From the NCBI RefSeq assembly GCF_004028635.1, contig NZ_RQJW01000003.1, positions 1,054,001-1,118,000 of the forward strand: a stretch of 64,000 bases of DNA. The letters run 5' to 3'. A program made the position numbers and the translations under genes. The notes beneath the pieces are model-generated. The model saw only the letters and a program-made list of their open reading frames with translations. It ran no database searches and was not told the origin of the DNA. This DNA is from Streptomyces cyaneus. GTDB taxonomy: Bacteria; Actinomycetota; Actinomycetes; Streptomycetales; Streptomycetaceae. Below are positions 26,448 through 34,523 of the stretch, piece after piece; positions within the stretch are counted from its first letter, which is position 1, and every line of letters begins with the position of its first letter.

Positions 26448-27158
26448 TCAGGCGGCCACAGCCGCCGGTTCAGTCATAGCCGCCGGTTCAGCCACGGCCA
26501 CTGCATCGGCCACCGCATCGGCTACGACCACGATGTCGGCCTCCGCCTCGGTCAGCAGCTCGACGAGGGTCGCCCGGGCGCGGGCGACGCGCGAGCGGAC
26601 CGTCCCGACCGGGCAGTCGCTCATCTCGGCCGCCTCCGCGTAGGGCAGGCCCACCAGCTGGGTCAGGACGAACGCCTCGCGGCGCTCGTCGGGCAGCGCG
26701 TCCAGCAGGTCGAGCAGCGCGATGCCGTCGTCGAAGCCGGGCAGACCGGTCGGCTGAGCGCGTTCCGCCATCAGCGTCCAGTCGTCGGAGTCGCTCAGCC
26801 GGGGCCGGGCGGCGGCGTACCGGTGACTGTCGATCACCGCGCGGCGCGCGATGGACAGCAGCCACGCGCGCGCCGAAGAACGGCCCTCGAACCGGTGCAG
26901 GCTGCCGAGCGCCCGCAGGAACGTGTCCTGCGCCAGATCGTCGGCGGCCTGCGGATCGGCGGAGAGGTGCGCCACGTACCGCACGACGTCGCGGTGCAGG
27001 GAGCGGACAAAACGGTCGGTTGCATCCGGGTCACCACCGCGGGCGGCCAGCGCCCACGCGGTCGTGGACTCGTCGCAGGAGGCCGTTTTGGATGTGTGGT
27101 CCGCCTTCGTGCAACTCACGCGGGTCGCGCGTGAGGAAGGCAGGGCAGGAGTGATCAC
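26448..27158 (-). CDS. ECF-family RNA polymerase sigma factor
   Basis: The 236-residue protein has sigma-2 (FVRSLHRDVVRYVAHLSADPQAADDLAQDTFLRAL) and sigma-4 (LPDERREAFVLTQLVGLPYAEAAEMSDCPVGTVRSRVARARATL). It redirects RNA polymerase to specific promoters. After sigma-4 there is an odd tail of about 35 residues with Val/Ala/Asp repetition (VVVADAVADAVAVAEPAA). No anti-sigma gene is adjacent. GTG at 27158 has AAGGA upstream. It lies between the importer operon and copper genes, so metal-responsive control of either side is plausible, as for SigC-type factors (inference). Confidence 0.9.
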   Translation of the reverse strand: MITPALPSSRATRVSCTKADHTSKTASCDESTTAWALAARGGDPDATDRFVRSLHRDVVRYVAHLSADPQAADDLAQDTFLRALGSLHRFEGRSSARAWLLSIARRAVIDSHRYAAARPRLSDSDDWTLMAERAQPTGLPGFDDGIALLDLLDALPDERREAFVLTQLVGLPYAEAAEMSDCPVGTVRSRVARARATLVELLTEAEADIVVVADAVADAVAVAEPAAMTEPAAVAA

Positions 27159-27362
27159 CTGAGTCCTTCTCGGGTAGCCCGGACTCCGGCACGGCGGCGG
27201 GCACTACGGCGTCGCCGCGTGCGTGTCCGGGGGAGGCAAGGGATCGGCCGTACGGCAGGTACGGCCGGGGCCCGAGGCACGGTCCGTGTCTACGACGAGA
27301 CACCTGTGCGGCCGTCGACGAGTCGACGTCCGTGTCCGTACGGCCTCGGGGAACCAGCTGTC

Positions 27363-28058
27363 TCAGACGACAGCGATCCCCGCCGGAGGCCCCCGAGAAG
27401 TGATCGTGTGAACGAGCGGAAGCAGCCGCGGCGCCCGGTCGGAACGGCCGCGACGCGGCCTGAGGCGCGGGCGGTGCGGTGGTACGGGCAGGGCGAGCGA
27501 CAGCCGCAGCGGGGCGGCCAGCCATCCGGCGACGGCCCGCAGAATGCGGAACGCGGCGCGCTCGCCGTGGCCCAGCCACAGGCCGCACAGCAGCGCGGCG
27601 AGGGTGTGAGCGGCGAACATGCCGAACGAGGACGTGCCGGCCATGTCGTGACCCATCCCCATGGTTCCCATGCCCATGTGGCCCACGTCCATGTGGCTCA
27701 TACCCATGTGCCCCATGGACATAGAGCCCACCGAATCCATGGACATGGGATCCATGGAGCCCGCGTCCATGGCGGTGGAGCCCATGTCGCGCCCGGTAAT
27801 GGTGGAGGACTGTGCGAACTCGAAGGCCGCGTGCAGCCCACCCTGGGCGACGACCACGACGGACACGACCAGCGGCAGTCCGCGCTCCCGCCCTGCCAGG
27901 CACCAGCCCGCGCCGCCCGTGAGGACCGCACCGGCCGCCAGCGTCCACCAGGGGACGGTCGCGCCCGACATCAGTACGTGGCCGAGGGCAGCGAGCAGCA
28001 CACAGACGGACGCGAACACCGCGGCCCGTATCGTGCGCACACCCCACCCAGCAGTCAT
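27363..28058 (-). CDS. Membrane protein with Met/His-rich loop (DUF5134-like), copper region
   Basis: The 231-residue protein has about five hydrophobic segments. A central loop of about 40 residues, MDPMSMDSVGSMSMGHMGMS continuing to MGMGTMGMGHDMAG, is packed with Met and His. Such loops bind copper ions. The C terminus is Arg-rich and basic. ATG at 28058 has GAGGG upstream. It lies downstream of the copper chaperone-like gene with a gap of about 160 bp. A role in copper sensing, storage or transport at the membrane is inferred from composition and context only. Confidence 0.75.
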   Translation of the reverse strand: MTAGWGVRTIRAAVFASVCVLLAALGHVLMSGATVPWWTLAAGAVLTGGAGWCLAGRERGLPLVVSVVVVAQGGLHAAFEFAQSSTITGRDMGSTAMDAGSMDPMSMDSVGSMSMGHMGMSHMDVGHMGMGTMGMGHDMAGTSSFGMFAAHTLAALLCGLWLGHGERAAFRILRAVAGWLAAPLRLSLALPVPPHRPRLRPRRGRSDRAPRLLPLVHTITSRGPPAGIAVV

Positions 28059-28215
28059 GACGGCCCTCATCTTCGCATCATGGGCCCACTCGTCACGGGT
28101 GGGTACGCACAACACCCCCATCCCGCACTCAAGCCCATAAGAGTGATACAGGGCACATCAGCAAGAGGGAACCGGGCGCGCGTGCCGGCCGACAAGTGGA
28201 GGTGTGGGGCTGCCC

Positions 28216-28758
28216 TCACTCGCCCTGGCCGGGACGGACCACCACCGCCTGCACCTCGATCCGCCCGCCGTACTCGAAGTGGAGCGTGAACGGCACATAC
28301 GTGCCCGTCTGCCACCCCGGCTGAGCGCGCAGCGTCACATCCAGGCCGTACGGCGACATGGCGAGAATCCCGCCGGCCGGTACGCGAGCCGAGTCGACCG
28401 TCTCCGCGTACGCCATCCGGCCGCTGGTCATGCGGTGGCGGCTGAGCGTCGCGTCGCCTCGGCCGGTCGACGACGTCACCTTCAGCAGCCGGTCGTCCGT
28501 GCCCCCGGAATTGGTGATCCGGAAGAACGCGGCAGTGTCCCGGACATCGCCGTACGGCAGGAAGACCCGCCCGTCGGTGACCGCGATCCGGGCGGGGCTG
28601 CCCGCGTTGCCTGAGCCCACCCAGGTGGTCAGGCCACCCAGAGCGACACCGCACGCGGTGATCGGGGCGAGCGCGGCGAGCAGGCCGTCGGCGATGCGGC
28701 GGCGGGTCGGGCGCGAGGCTCGGGGATCGGCCGTTCGCTCGGCCGTGGGTATGGTCAT
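28216..28758 (-). CDS. PCuAC-like copper chaperone domain protein with incomplete ligand set
   Basis: The 180-residue protein has one N-terminal membrane or signal segment (LLAALAPITACGVALGGL) and an extracytoplasmic PCu(A)C-like domain (AAFFRITNSGGTDDRLLKVTS). The first ligand pair looks kept (SRHRMTSGRM). Where relatives have a PGGxHxM loop, this protein reads AMSPYGLDVTL, so His and Met are replaced by Asp and Thr. Copper binding may be weaker or different. PCuAC proteins deliver Cu(I) to cytochrome oxidase or copper enzymes. ATG at 28758 overlaps the CopA stop (ATGA), so the genes are coupled. Confidence 0.75.
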   Translation of the reverse strand: MTIPTAERTADPRASRPTRRRIADGLLAALAPITACGVALGGLTTWVGSGNAGSPARIAVTDGRVFLPYGDVRDTAAFFRITNSGGTDDRLLKVTSSTGRGDATLSRHRMTSGRMAYAETVDSARVPAGGILAMSPYGLDVTLRAQPGWQTGTYVPFTLHFEYGGRIEVQAVVVRPGQGE

Positions 28759-31271
28759 CGGGTACGACCTCCCCGGCCTTCATGTGTGCCTCGCACACGG
28801 CCTTGACCCTCATGTGTGCCACGCACATGGCTCTGGCCCTCATGTGTGCCGCGCACATGGCCCTGGCCTCCATGTGCCACGCGCACATGGCCCAGGCCCT
28901 CATGTGCCACGGGCACACGTCCCCGGCCCCCATATGCGCCCCGCACACGTTCCCGAGCCAGGGCCGGGGCCGGAGCCGAAGCCGGCTGCCAAGCCCGCAG
29001 TCGCAGGCTGTTGCCCACCACGAGCAGTGAGCTCGCCGACATGGCCACCGCGGCGACCATCGGATTGAGCAGGCCGACCATGGCGAGCGGCACGGTCACG
29101 ACGTTGTAGCCGAAGGCCCACAGCAGGTTGACGCGGATCGTGCCCAGGGTTCGCCGGGCGAGCCGTACCGCGTCCCCCAGGGCCTCGATGTCGCCGCGCA
29201 CCAGGGTCACATCGGCGGCCCCGATGGCGACGTCCGTGCCCGTGCCCATGGCGATGCCGAGGTCGGCTCCGGCCAGCGCCGCCGCGTCGTTGACGCCGTC
29301 GCCGACGACCGCGACCCGGCGGCCCTGTGCCCTCAACTCCCGTACGAGGTCGGCCTTGTCGTCGGGTGTGCAGCGTGCGTGCACCTCGTCGATGCCGAGC
29401 GCGGAGGCGACCGCGCGGGCCGGTGCCTCGCGGTCACCGGTGGCGAGCACCGGGTGCACGCCGAGGCGTCGCAGCCGGTCCACGGCACGGTAGCTGCCGG
29501 GGCGTACGACGTCCCCGATCTCGATCAGCGCCTCCGTCGTCCCGTCGACGCGGACGACGACCGGAGTGTGCGCCGCCGCCTCCGCCGCCGGGAGCGCGTC
29601 TGCCAATGCCGCGGGCAACTCGTCGTCGGGGGCGAGGACTTCGACCAATCGGCCCTCGACCCGGCCGTACACACCCCGGCCCGCCTCCGCGCAGAAGTCG
29701 CGCACCTCGGGCAATGCCGCCTGCTCCGGCAATGCCGCCTGTTCGGGCAGCGTCCGGCGGGCGTGCGCGGCGATCGCTCGGCCCAGCGGGTGTTCCGAGC
29801 CCTGCTCGACCGCCCCGGCCAGCCGCAGTACGGCTTCCTTGCCGAGCCCGCCGGGCACGGCCGTGACGCGGGTGACGCTCATGTGCCCGGACGTGAGGGT
29901 GCCGGTCTTGTCGAGGACGACGGTGTCGATGTGCTGGAGCCCCTCCAGGGCCTGCGGGCCCCGGACCAGGACGCCCAGTTGGGCCCCGCGTCCGGTGGCG
30001 GCCATCAACGCGGTCGGGGTCGCCAGGCCCAGTGCGCAGGGACACGCCACGACCAGGACGGCCACGCACGCGGTGATCGCCGCCTGTAGATCGGCCCCGG
30101 CCCCGAGCCAGAACCCGAGCACGGTGACGGCCAGCGCCAGCACCACGGGCACGAACACCCCGGCCACGGCGTCGGCCAGCCGCTGCGCCCGCGCCTTCCC
30201 GGCCTGGGCATCCGTCACCAGCCGTGCGATGCGGGCGAGTTGCGTGTCCGCGCCCACCGCCGTGGCCCGTACGAGCAGCAGCCCGCCCGCGTTGACGGCA
30301 CCGCCCACCACCGCCGACCCGGGCCCGGCCTCGACGGGCTCGCTCTCCCCGGTGACGAGCGACAGGTCCACGGCGGAGTTGCCCTCCACCACCTCACCAT
30401 CGGTGGCGACCCGCTCTCCGGGCCGTACGACGAAGATCTGCCCGACCGTCAACTCCTCGATGGAGAGGACGTGTTCGGTGCCGTCGTCCCCGCGTACCGA
30501 CACTTCCTTGGCGGCGAGCCGGGCGAGCGAGCGCAGTGCCGCCCCGGTGCCGTGGCGCGCTCGCGCCTCGAAGAACCGGCCGGCCAGCACGAACAGCGGG
30601 ACACCGACGGCCGCTTCGAGGTACAGGTGCGCGCTGAATCCATCAGCGGCTCCGCCGCGGGCGTCCGCGGCGGAGGTCAGCAGAGTGAACGGCATCCGCA
30701 TCCCGGGCACTCCCGCACCGCCGAGGAACAGGGCGTACGCCGACCAGGAGAAGGACGCCACCACGCCCAGTGAGACCAGCGTGTCCATGGTCGCCGTCGA
30801 GTGGCGCAGCCCGCGCAGCGCCCGCACATGGAACGGCCACGCACTCCACACGGCGACCGGCGCGGCCAGCACGAAGCACAGCCACTGCCAGTTGCGGAAC
30901 TGCCAGGCGGGCACCATCGACAGCACGAGCACCGGCACCGCGAGGAGCGCGGTGACCAGCAGCCGGTCCCGCTCCTGACGGACGTCGTCGGACTCGTGCT
31001 CCTGCTCCTGCTCGCCCCTGCGCTCACGCTTCCTCGGCGGCTCGGGCAACGCGGCCGTGTAACCGGCCTGTTCGACGGTCGCCACGAGTTCCTCGGGGTG
31101 GACGTCGGGCGGGTGGCTCACCCGGGCGCGTCCGGTGGCCAGGTTGACCGTCGCGGTCACGCCGTCCAGCTTCGCGAGCTTCTTCTCCACCCGTCGCACA
31201 CAGGCCGCGCAGGTCATCCCGCCGACAGTCAGGTCCGTGGTCGTCATCGGGGGTGCCGGTTCGATGGCCAT
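28755..31271 (-). CDS. copA: Copper-exporting P1B-type ATPase with decapeptide-repeat tail
   Basis: The 838-residue protein starts with one heavy-metal-binding domain (TVGGMTCAACVRRVEKKL). All P1B landmarks follow: VTGES, CPCALGLATPTAL in TM6, DKTGTLTSGH with the phosphorylated Asp, SEHPLG and GDGVNDAAALAGADLG. It pumps Cu(I) outward using ATP. The C terminus is unusual: after the last membrane segment come six ten-residue repeats of the type THEGQGHVRG, encoded by 30-bp tandem repeats at 28781-28960. ATG at 31271 overlaps the upstream small gene (ATGA). The tail is rich in His, Gly and Arg and could bind metal (inference). Confidence 0.93.
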   Translation of the reverse strand: MAIEPAPPMTTTDLTVGGMTCAACVRRVEKKLAKLDGVTATVNLATGRARVSHPPDVHPEELVATVEQAGYTAALPEPPRKRERRGEQEQEHESDDVRQERDRLLVTALLAVPVLVLSMVPAWQFRNWQWLCFVLAAPVAVWSAWPFHVRALRGLRHSTATMDTLVSLGVVASFSWSAYALFLGGAGVPGMRMPFTLLTSAADARGGAADGFSAHLYLEAAVGVPLFVLAGRFFEARARHGTGAALRSLARLAAKEVSVRGDDGTEHVLSIEELTVGQIFVVRPGERVATDGEVVEGNSAVDLSLVTGESEPVEAGPGSAVVGGAVNAGGLLLVRATAVGADTQLARIARLVTDAQAGKARAQRLADAVAGVFVPVVLALAVTVLGFWLGAGADLQAAITACVAVLVVACPCALGLATPTALMAATGRGAQLGVLVRGPQALEGLQHIDTVVLDKTGTLTSGHMSVTRVTAVPGGLGKEAVLRLAGAVEQGSEHPLGRAIAAHARRTLPEQAALPEQAALPEVRDFCAEAGRGVYGRVEGRLVEVLAPDDELPAALADALPAAEAAAHTPVVVRVDGTTEALIEIGDVVRPGSYRAVDRLRRLGVHPVLATGDREAPARAVASALGIDEVHARCTPDDKADLVRELRAQGRRVAVVGDGVNDAAALAGADLGIAMGTGTDVAIGAADVTLVRGDIEALGDAVRLARRTLGTIRVNLLWAFGYNVVTVPLAMVGLLNPMVAAVAMSASSLLVVGNSLRLRAWQPASAPAPALARERVRGAYGGRGRVPVAHEGLGHVRVAHGGQGHVRGTHEGQSHVRGTHEGQGRVRGTHEGRGGRTR
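28781..28960 (-). repeat. Six 30-bp tandem repeats inside the 3' end of copA
   Basis: Six units of exactly 30 bp begin at 28781, 28811, 28841, 28871, 28901 and 28931. On the plus strand each starts CATGTG or CATATG and contains a GCACA block. Read in the copA frame they give decapeptides such as AHGGQGHVRG and THEGQSHVRG. Divergence between units is low in the middle and higher at the ends. The 30-bp period keeps frame, so copy number can change without breaking the gene. Confidence 0.92.
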
Positions 31272-31492
31272 CAGCCGCCGCTCCCGTGCCGCATGTCCAT
31301 GTCCCCCATATCCCCCATGTCCCCTGTGCCACCCATGTCCGTGCCGCCACCGTCGCCGCTCGTTCCGGAGCGGTGCATGCCGGGCGCGACGGGTCCGGCG
31401 ACCGCGCCGACGGCGTACGACGCCGTGAAGATCAGGGCGAGCAGCAGCAGAAACCCGCAGAGGGCGGGCGGCACAAGTTGGCGTTGTTTCAT
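31271..31492 (-). CDS. Small membrane protein with Met/His-rich C terminus
   Basis: The 73-residue protein has one membrane segment (ALCGFLLLLALIFTASYAVG). An extracytoplasmic tail rich in Met, Asp, Gly and His follows (GTDMGGTGDMGDMGDMDMRH). The tail resembles copper-binding Met motifs. Its stop overlaps the copA start (ATGA), so it is translated with the exporter and may hand copper to or from it. Family not recognised. Confidence 0.7.
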   Translation of the reverse strand: MKQRQLVPPALCGFLLLLALIFTASYAVGAVAGPVAPGMHRSGTSGDGGGTDMGGTGDMGDMGDMDMRHGSGG

Positions 31493-31594
31493 CGACGGCC
31501 TCCTGACGCACGTACCGCTACAGGAGTCGGGCGCGGAGGAGAGGGAGTTCCCGGCTGCCCGTGTCAGGAAGCCCCCCCCCGGTGACGGCTCGCC

Positions 31595-32350
31595 TCAGGA
31601 AGCCCCGCCGCCACGCCTCCTGAACCACCACGCCCCGGCGCCGAGTACGACCACGACGGCGGCGCCGATGCCGAGCGGCACGGCCACCGGCATGCCGTCG
31701 TCGCCTTCCGTGTCGTCCGCCGCGGCCTGCGTCGAGGGGGTCGAGGGTGCGTCGGTCGTCGGCTCGCCCGTGGCGGCGCCGGTCGACGGCGATGCGGTCG
31801 TCGGCTCCTCGGTGGGCGTGGGGCTCACGGCCTTCGCGCCGGGGGCGGCGGCCTTCAGCTCCAGTTGCGGCGCGGGATGGCCGTGGCCGTGGTCGTCGCC
31901 GGCGTTCCCCTCCTCCAGTTCGATCCAGCGGTCCACGCTGCCGTCGCTGTAGGTCTGCAGGGTCTTGAAGACCAGCGTCTTGGCGTCGGGCAACTGCCGT
32001 ACGGCGACGACGTACTCGGCGTCCTCCCCGACCGCGAGCTTCGGCCCGGACACGGTGTAACCGCGACTGGTGGGGGCGAGCTTCCAGCCCTTGGGACCTT
32101 CCTTGTAGGAGATGTCCGCCGGGGTGATGCCCTCGGGCAGGATCACCTCCAGCTTGCTGATCCCGGCCGATCCGGACTCCGACTCCGCGGTGAAGGTCAG
32201 CGCGACGTTCTGGTCCAGCGCCCGGGCGCCGTCCGCCTCGACCTCGGTGTGCGCCGCGCCCGGTCCCGCGACGGCTACGGTGACCGCGAACGCGGCCACG
32301 GTGAGGGCGCCGGTGCGGCGCAGGCTGCGGGTCAGGGTGGGGCGGGGCAC
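31595..32350 (-). CDS. YcnI-like DUF1775 copper-binding membrane-anchored protein
   Basis: The 251-residue protein has a signal peptide cleaved before HTEVEADG. This leaves an N-terminal His, the copper ligand of the YcnI/DUF1775 family. The DUF1775 domain (LTFTAESESGSAGISKLEVILPEGITP) is followed by a Thr/Pro/Ser/Ala-rich spacer and a C-terminal anchor (VPLGIGAAVVVVLGAGAWWF) with RRRGG. A HGHGH cluster lies just after the domain. GTG at 32350 has GAGGGAG upstream. It is the first gene of the copper cluster, in the same direction as copA and the PCuAC-like gene, the usual partners in Actinobacteria. Confidence 0.88.
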   Translation of the reverse strand: MPRPTLTRSLRRTGALTVAAFAVTVAVAGPGAAHTEVEADGARALDQNVALTFTAESESGSAGISKLEVILPEGITPADISYKEGPKGWKLAPTSRGYTVSGPKLAVGEDAEYVVAVRQLPDAKTLVFKTLQTYSDGSVDRWIELEEGNAGDDHGHGHPAPQLELKAAAPGAKAVSPTPTEEPTTASPSTGAATGEPTTDAPSTPSTQAAADDTEGDDGMPVAVPLGIGAAVVVVLGAGAWWFRRRGGGAS

Positions 32351-32405
32351 GTGTGACTCCCTCGTACCGGTGATGTGGTCGCTGCATTCAAGCGCAGGGG
32401 TCGCC

Positions 32406-33005
32406 TCAAAGCGAGGGACCCTCGGGCCGAGGGTGGCGCAGACAGGAGGCGACGACCACGAAGGGCCACAAGGACTGAAGGGCCGTCACAAGTCGTTCGG
32501 CGACACCGTCGGCACCGTCCTGATGCATTTCGATCATGAACCAGGCCGCGCTGACGACCATCAGGGCGGTCGCCGTGAGGGAGGGTACGGGCCTGAGTCC
32601 CCACGGTGCTGCGCCACGGCGGTCGGCGGCCAGCACCGGCCACACCGCCAGCAGGGCGAAGCCGACCGCGACAGCCGAGCCGTGCCGCAGCGATCCCCCG
32701 CTGCTCGGCGGCGGGAGCAGAGCCACCGCGAGCGACGCCACACCCCCGGCGCCCAGAGCCACACGTCCGGCAATCGCGGCCGGACGCAGCCCCCAGGCGG
32801 TGAGGAGGTGGCAGACGCCAAGGACGGCCAGCGCCCCGGTCATCACCCAGAATCCTGCGGCGCCGTAGGCCGCGAGGACGCTGATCGTCTGTGTGACAGG
32901 GTCGTAGGCGGGCCCTTCGAGCAGCGCCGCGATCGCCCATCCTCCGATCAGCACGACTGGCGCACATCCCGACGAAAGCAAGGTCCATCTTGGGACAGGT
33001 GGCAT
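32406..33005 (-). CDS. DUF998-type multi-pass membrane protein
   Basis: The 199-residue protein has about six hydrophobic segments and a DUF998-like N terminus (WTLLSSGCAPVVLIGGWAIA, then YDPVTQTISVLAAYGAAG). The function of the family is not known. ATG at 33005 has only a weak ribosome binding site. It lies 55 bp upstream of the YcnI-like gene on the same strand and may share its transcript. It is divergent from the hypothetical gene at 33255, leaving a 249-bp intergenic region with no other feature seen. Confidence 0.75.
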   Translation of the reverse strand: MPPVPRWTLLSSGCAPVVLIGGWAIAALLEGPAYDPVTQTISVLAAYGAAGFWVMTGALAVLGVCHLLTAWGLRPAAIAGRVALGAGGVASLAVALLPPPSSGGSLRHGSAVAVGFALLAVWPVLAADRRGAAPWGLRPVPSLTATALMVVSAAWFMIEMHQDGADGVAERLVTALQSLWPFVVVASCLRHPRPEGPSL

Positions 33006-33254
33006 CGAGCCACCGTAAAACGTCCCTTCAGTCACCGGCCGTGCACACGCCGCGCCTTCGGACCGCCGTGAGTACAAGGGGCACCGGCTCAGGTCGCACG
33101 AGGTGCGGTGCTGGTACGCGGCGAACGGTCGGGCGATCGTCGAACAGATCGACCGTAAACGCCAGGCCGCGCCACCCCTTCCGGCCCATAGAAATATCCA
33201 CCAGCATGAAGGGCCCTGACGGGCCGGCAGGGCAGAGAGTGCTGGGGGTACGAG

Positions 33255-33725
33255 ATGCAGCGCATCATGGGGAAGCATGCCGTCGAGTGGCTGGCCGCGG
33301 CTGCCGCGGATCCTCGGGCGTGCAAACAGCAGTGGGACGACGGCGCGGACGCGGTCCTGCTGGAGGCCGGACGGCTCTGGGACGTGCTGACCGTCCCCGA
33401 GCACCTCGGCTTGAGCGCCCTGGACCTTCTGAGACGCGCGCAGTTGCGGGCGTCCGGCCCCGTACTCGTGAACTGCGGGGCGCGCAGGGTGGGATTCTTC
33501 CTCCCGCCCGATCCGGCCACCGAGTGGGTCGGGCCCGGCGTACGGCATGCCGGCAGGGGATCATGGGTTGCCGCACCGCCGCCGTACCGGTCCTCCGGAT
33601 GGCGACTGGAGTGGCTGCTGCCACCCGACGGCACCGGCGCCCTGTACGACCCGGCCGTCGTGGAACTGGCGCTGCGCGAGGCCGGCGGCACGCTGGCCGT
33701 ACTGGCGCGCGTCAGTCGGCCGTAA
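33255..33725 (+). CDS. Hypothetical protein, paralogue of the gene at 36.1 kb
   Basis: The 156-residue protein shares its whole length with the protein at 36143-36691. Shared stretches are EWLAAAAADPRACKQQWDDG against EWLAAASEDPGACKQEWQNG, then AGRLWDVLTVPEHLGL, VGFFLPPDP and LLPPDGTGALYDP. Both resemble small Streptomyces proteins that look like remnants of primase-polymerase (AEP) N-terminal domains, a weak resemblance. No catalytic acidic triad is evident. ATG at 33255 has a GGGGG stretch upstream. Function unknown. Confidence 0.7.
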   Translation: MQRIMGKHAVEWLAAAAADPRACKQQWDDGADAVLLEAGRLWDVLTVPEHLGLSALDLLRRAQLRASGPVLVNCGARRVGFFLPPDPATEWVGPGVRHAGRGSWVAAPPPYRSSGWRLEWLLPPDGTGALYDPAVVELALREAGGTLAVLARVSRP

Positions 33726-34224
33726 GCGGAGCGGTGACACTGACGCGTCCGCTGCTCCCGTCCCACTCCCACACGACCGCCGGCCCGGGAAGACCCCGGG
33801 GGACGACAACGGCCGGTACGCGCTCGGTCGCCTCGACGCGCCGCTCACCTGGCGGTTCGGCGTCGACGGCCCGGGCCGGTCCGGTCCACCGGCCGACCGC
33901 CCAGGAGGTGACGGCCTGTCCTTGACCATCCGCGGCGGCAACGGAGTCCCACCATGTGTCGCGACGCCCCGGAATCGCGCGGCCGTTGGCGCGCCACTCG
34001 GCGACCAGCGCCGCGTAGATCGACGACCGGCCCGGAACACCGGTGGCCGGTACGACGTACGACATGGGTGCGTCATCGCTTCCGAGGACACGCCGCGCCG
34101 TCTCAGTGCTGTCCATGCCGGGCAAACGCCAAGCGTGCGCCGGTGGTACGCCCGCCGCCCCTGCTGCCACCCAGTCGAGTGAGGCCCCTCCCCCGGATGG
34201 AGCCATGGTCCGCTCGACACACAT
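33712..34224 (-). CDS. Hypothetical protein, 170 residues
   Basis: I do not recognise the family. ATG at 34224 is chosen because GAGGG lies about 7 nt upstream. The protein has a mixed composition (YAALVAEWRANGRAIPGRRD then TWWDSVAAADGQG), ending VVVPRGLPGPAVVWEWDG. No signal or membrane segment is clear. The last 14 nt overlap the end of the convergent gene, which is unusual but tolerated. Another long frame overlaps on the same strand, so coding is not certain. Confidence 0.45.
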   Translation of the reverse strand: MCVERTMAPSGGGASLDWVAAGAAGVPPAHAWRLPGMDSTETARRVLGSDDAPMSYVVPATGVPGRSSIYAALVAEWRANGRAIPGRRDTWWDSVAAADGQGQAVTSWAVGRWTGPARAVDAEPPGERRVEATERVPAVVVPRGLPGPAVVWEWDGSSGRVSVTAPLTAD

Positions 34225-34257
34225 GGTCCGCCCTCGATCGAGACAGGAGCCGCTTCC

Positions 34258-34440
34258 ATGGACCGACGACACCGCGTTCCCTCCCTCTTCGGCATCCGCA
34301 ACGACGCCGACGAAACCCCCGACTGCCCGTGGTGCGCCGCGTTGCGCGAGGCGAGCCAGCCGCCGACGGCAGAGCCGTCCCAGTCACCGGGACGACGGCA
34401 TGACCCGTATGTCTCAGGGGCCCAGTACGACGACTGGTGA
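34258..34440 (+). CDS. Small hypothetical protein with CPWC motif
   Basis: The 60-residue product starts MDRRHRVPSLFGIRN and contains DCPWCAALREAS near the middle. ATG at 34258 has AGGAG about 8 nt upstream, a good site. It is hydrophilic, Pro/Ser-rich towards the end and finishes GAQYDDW. The single CxxC could hold a metal or form a disulfide. The next gene is divergent and unrelated. Coding is plausible but unproven. Confidence 0.5.
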   Translation: MDRRHRVPSLFGIRNDADETPDCPWCAALREASQPPTAEPSQSPGRRHDPYVSGAQYDDW

Positions 34441-34523
34441 GGAGAAGTGAGTACGACGACTGGTGAGGAGAGATGACGGCTGGTCGTGAGGCACGGTGAC
34501 GAACCGGCGAGGCACAGGGCAGG

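Noticed and set aside
28781..28960. CRISPR array
   Set aside because: The 30-bp repeats are contiguous with no spacers, lie within the copA frame and no cas genes are present.
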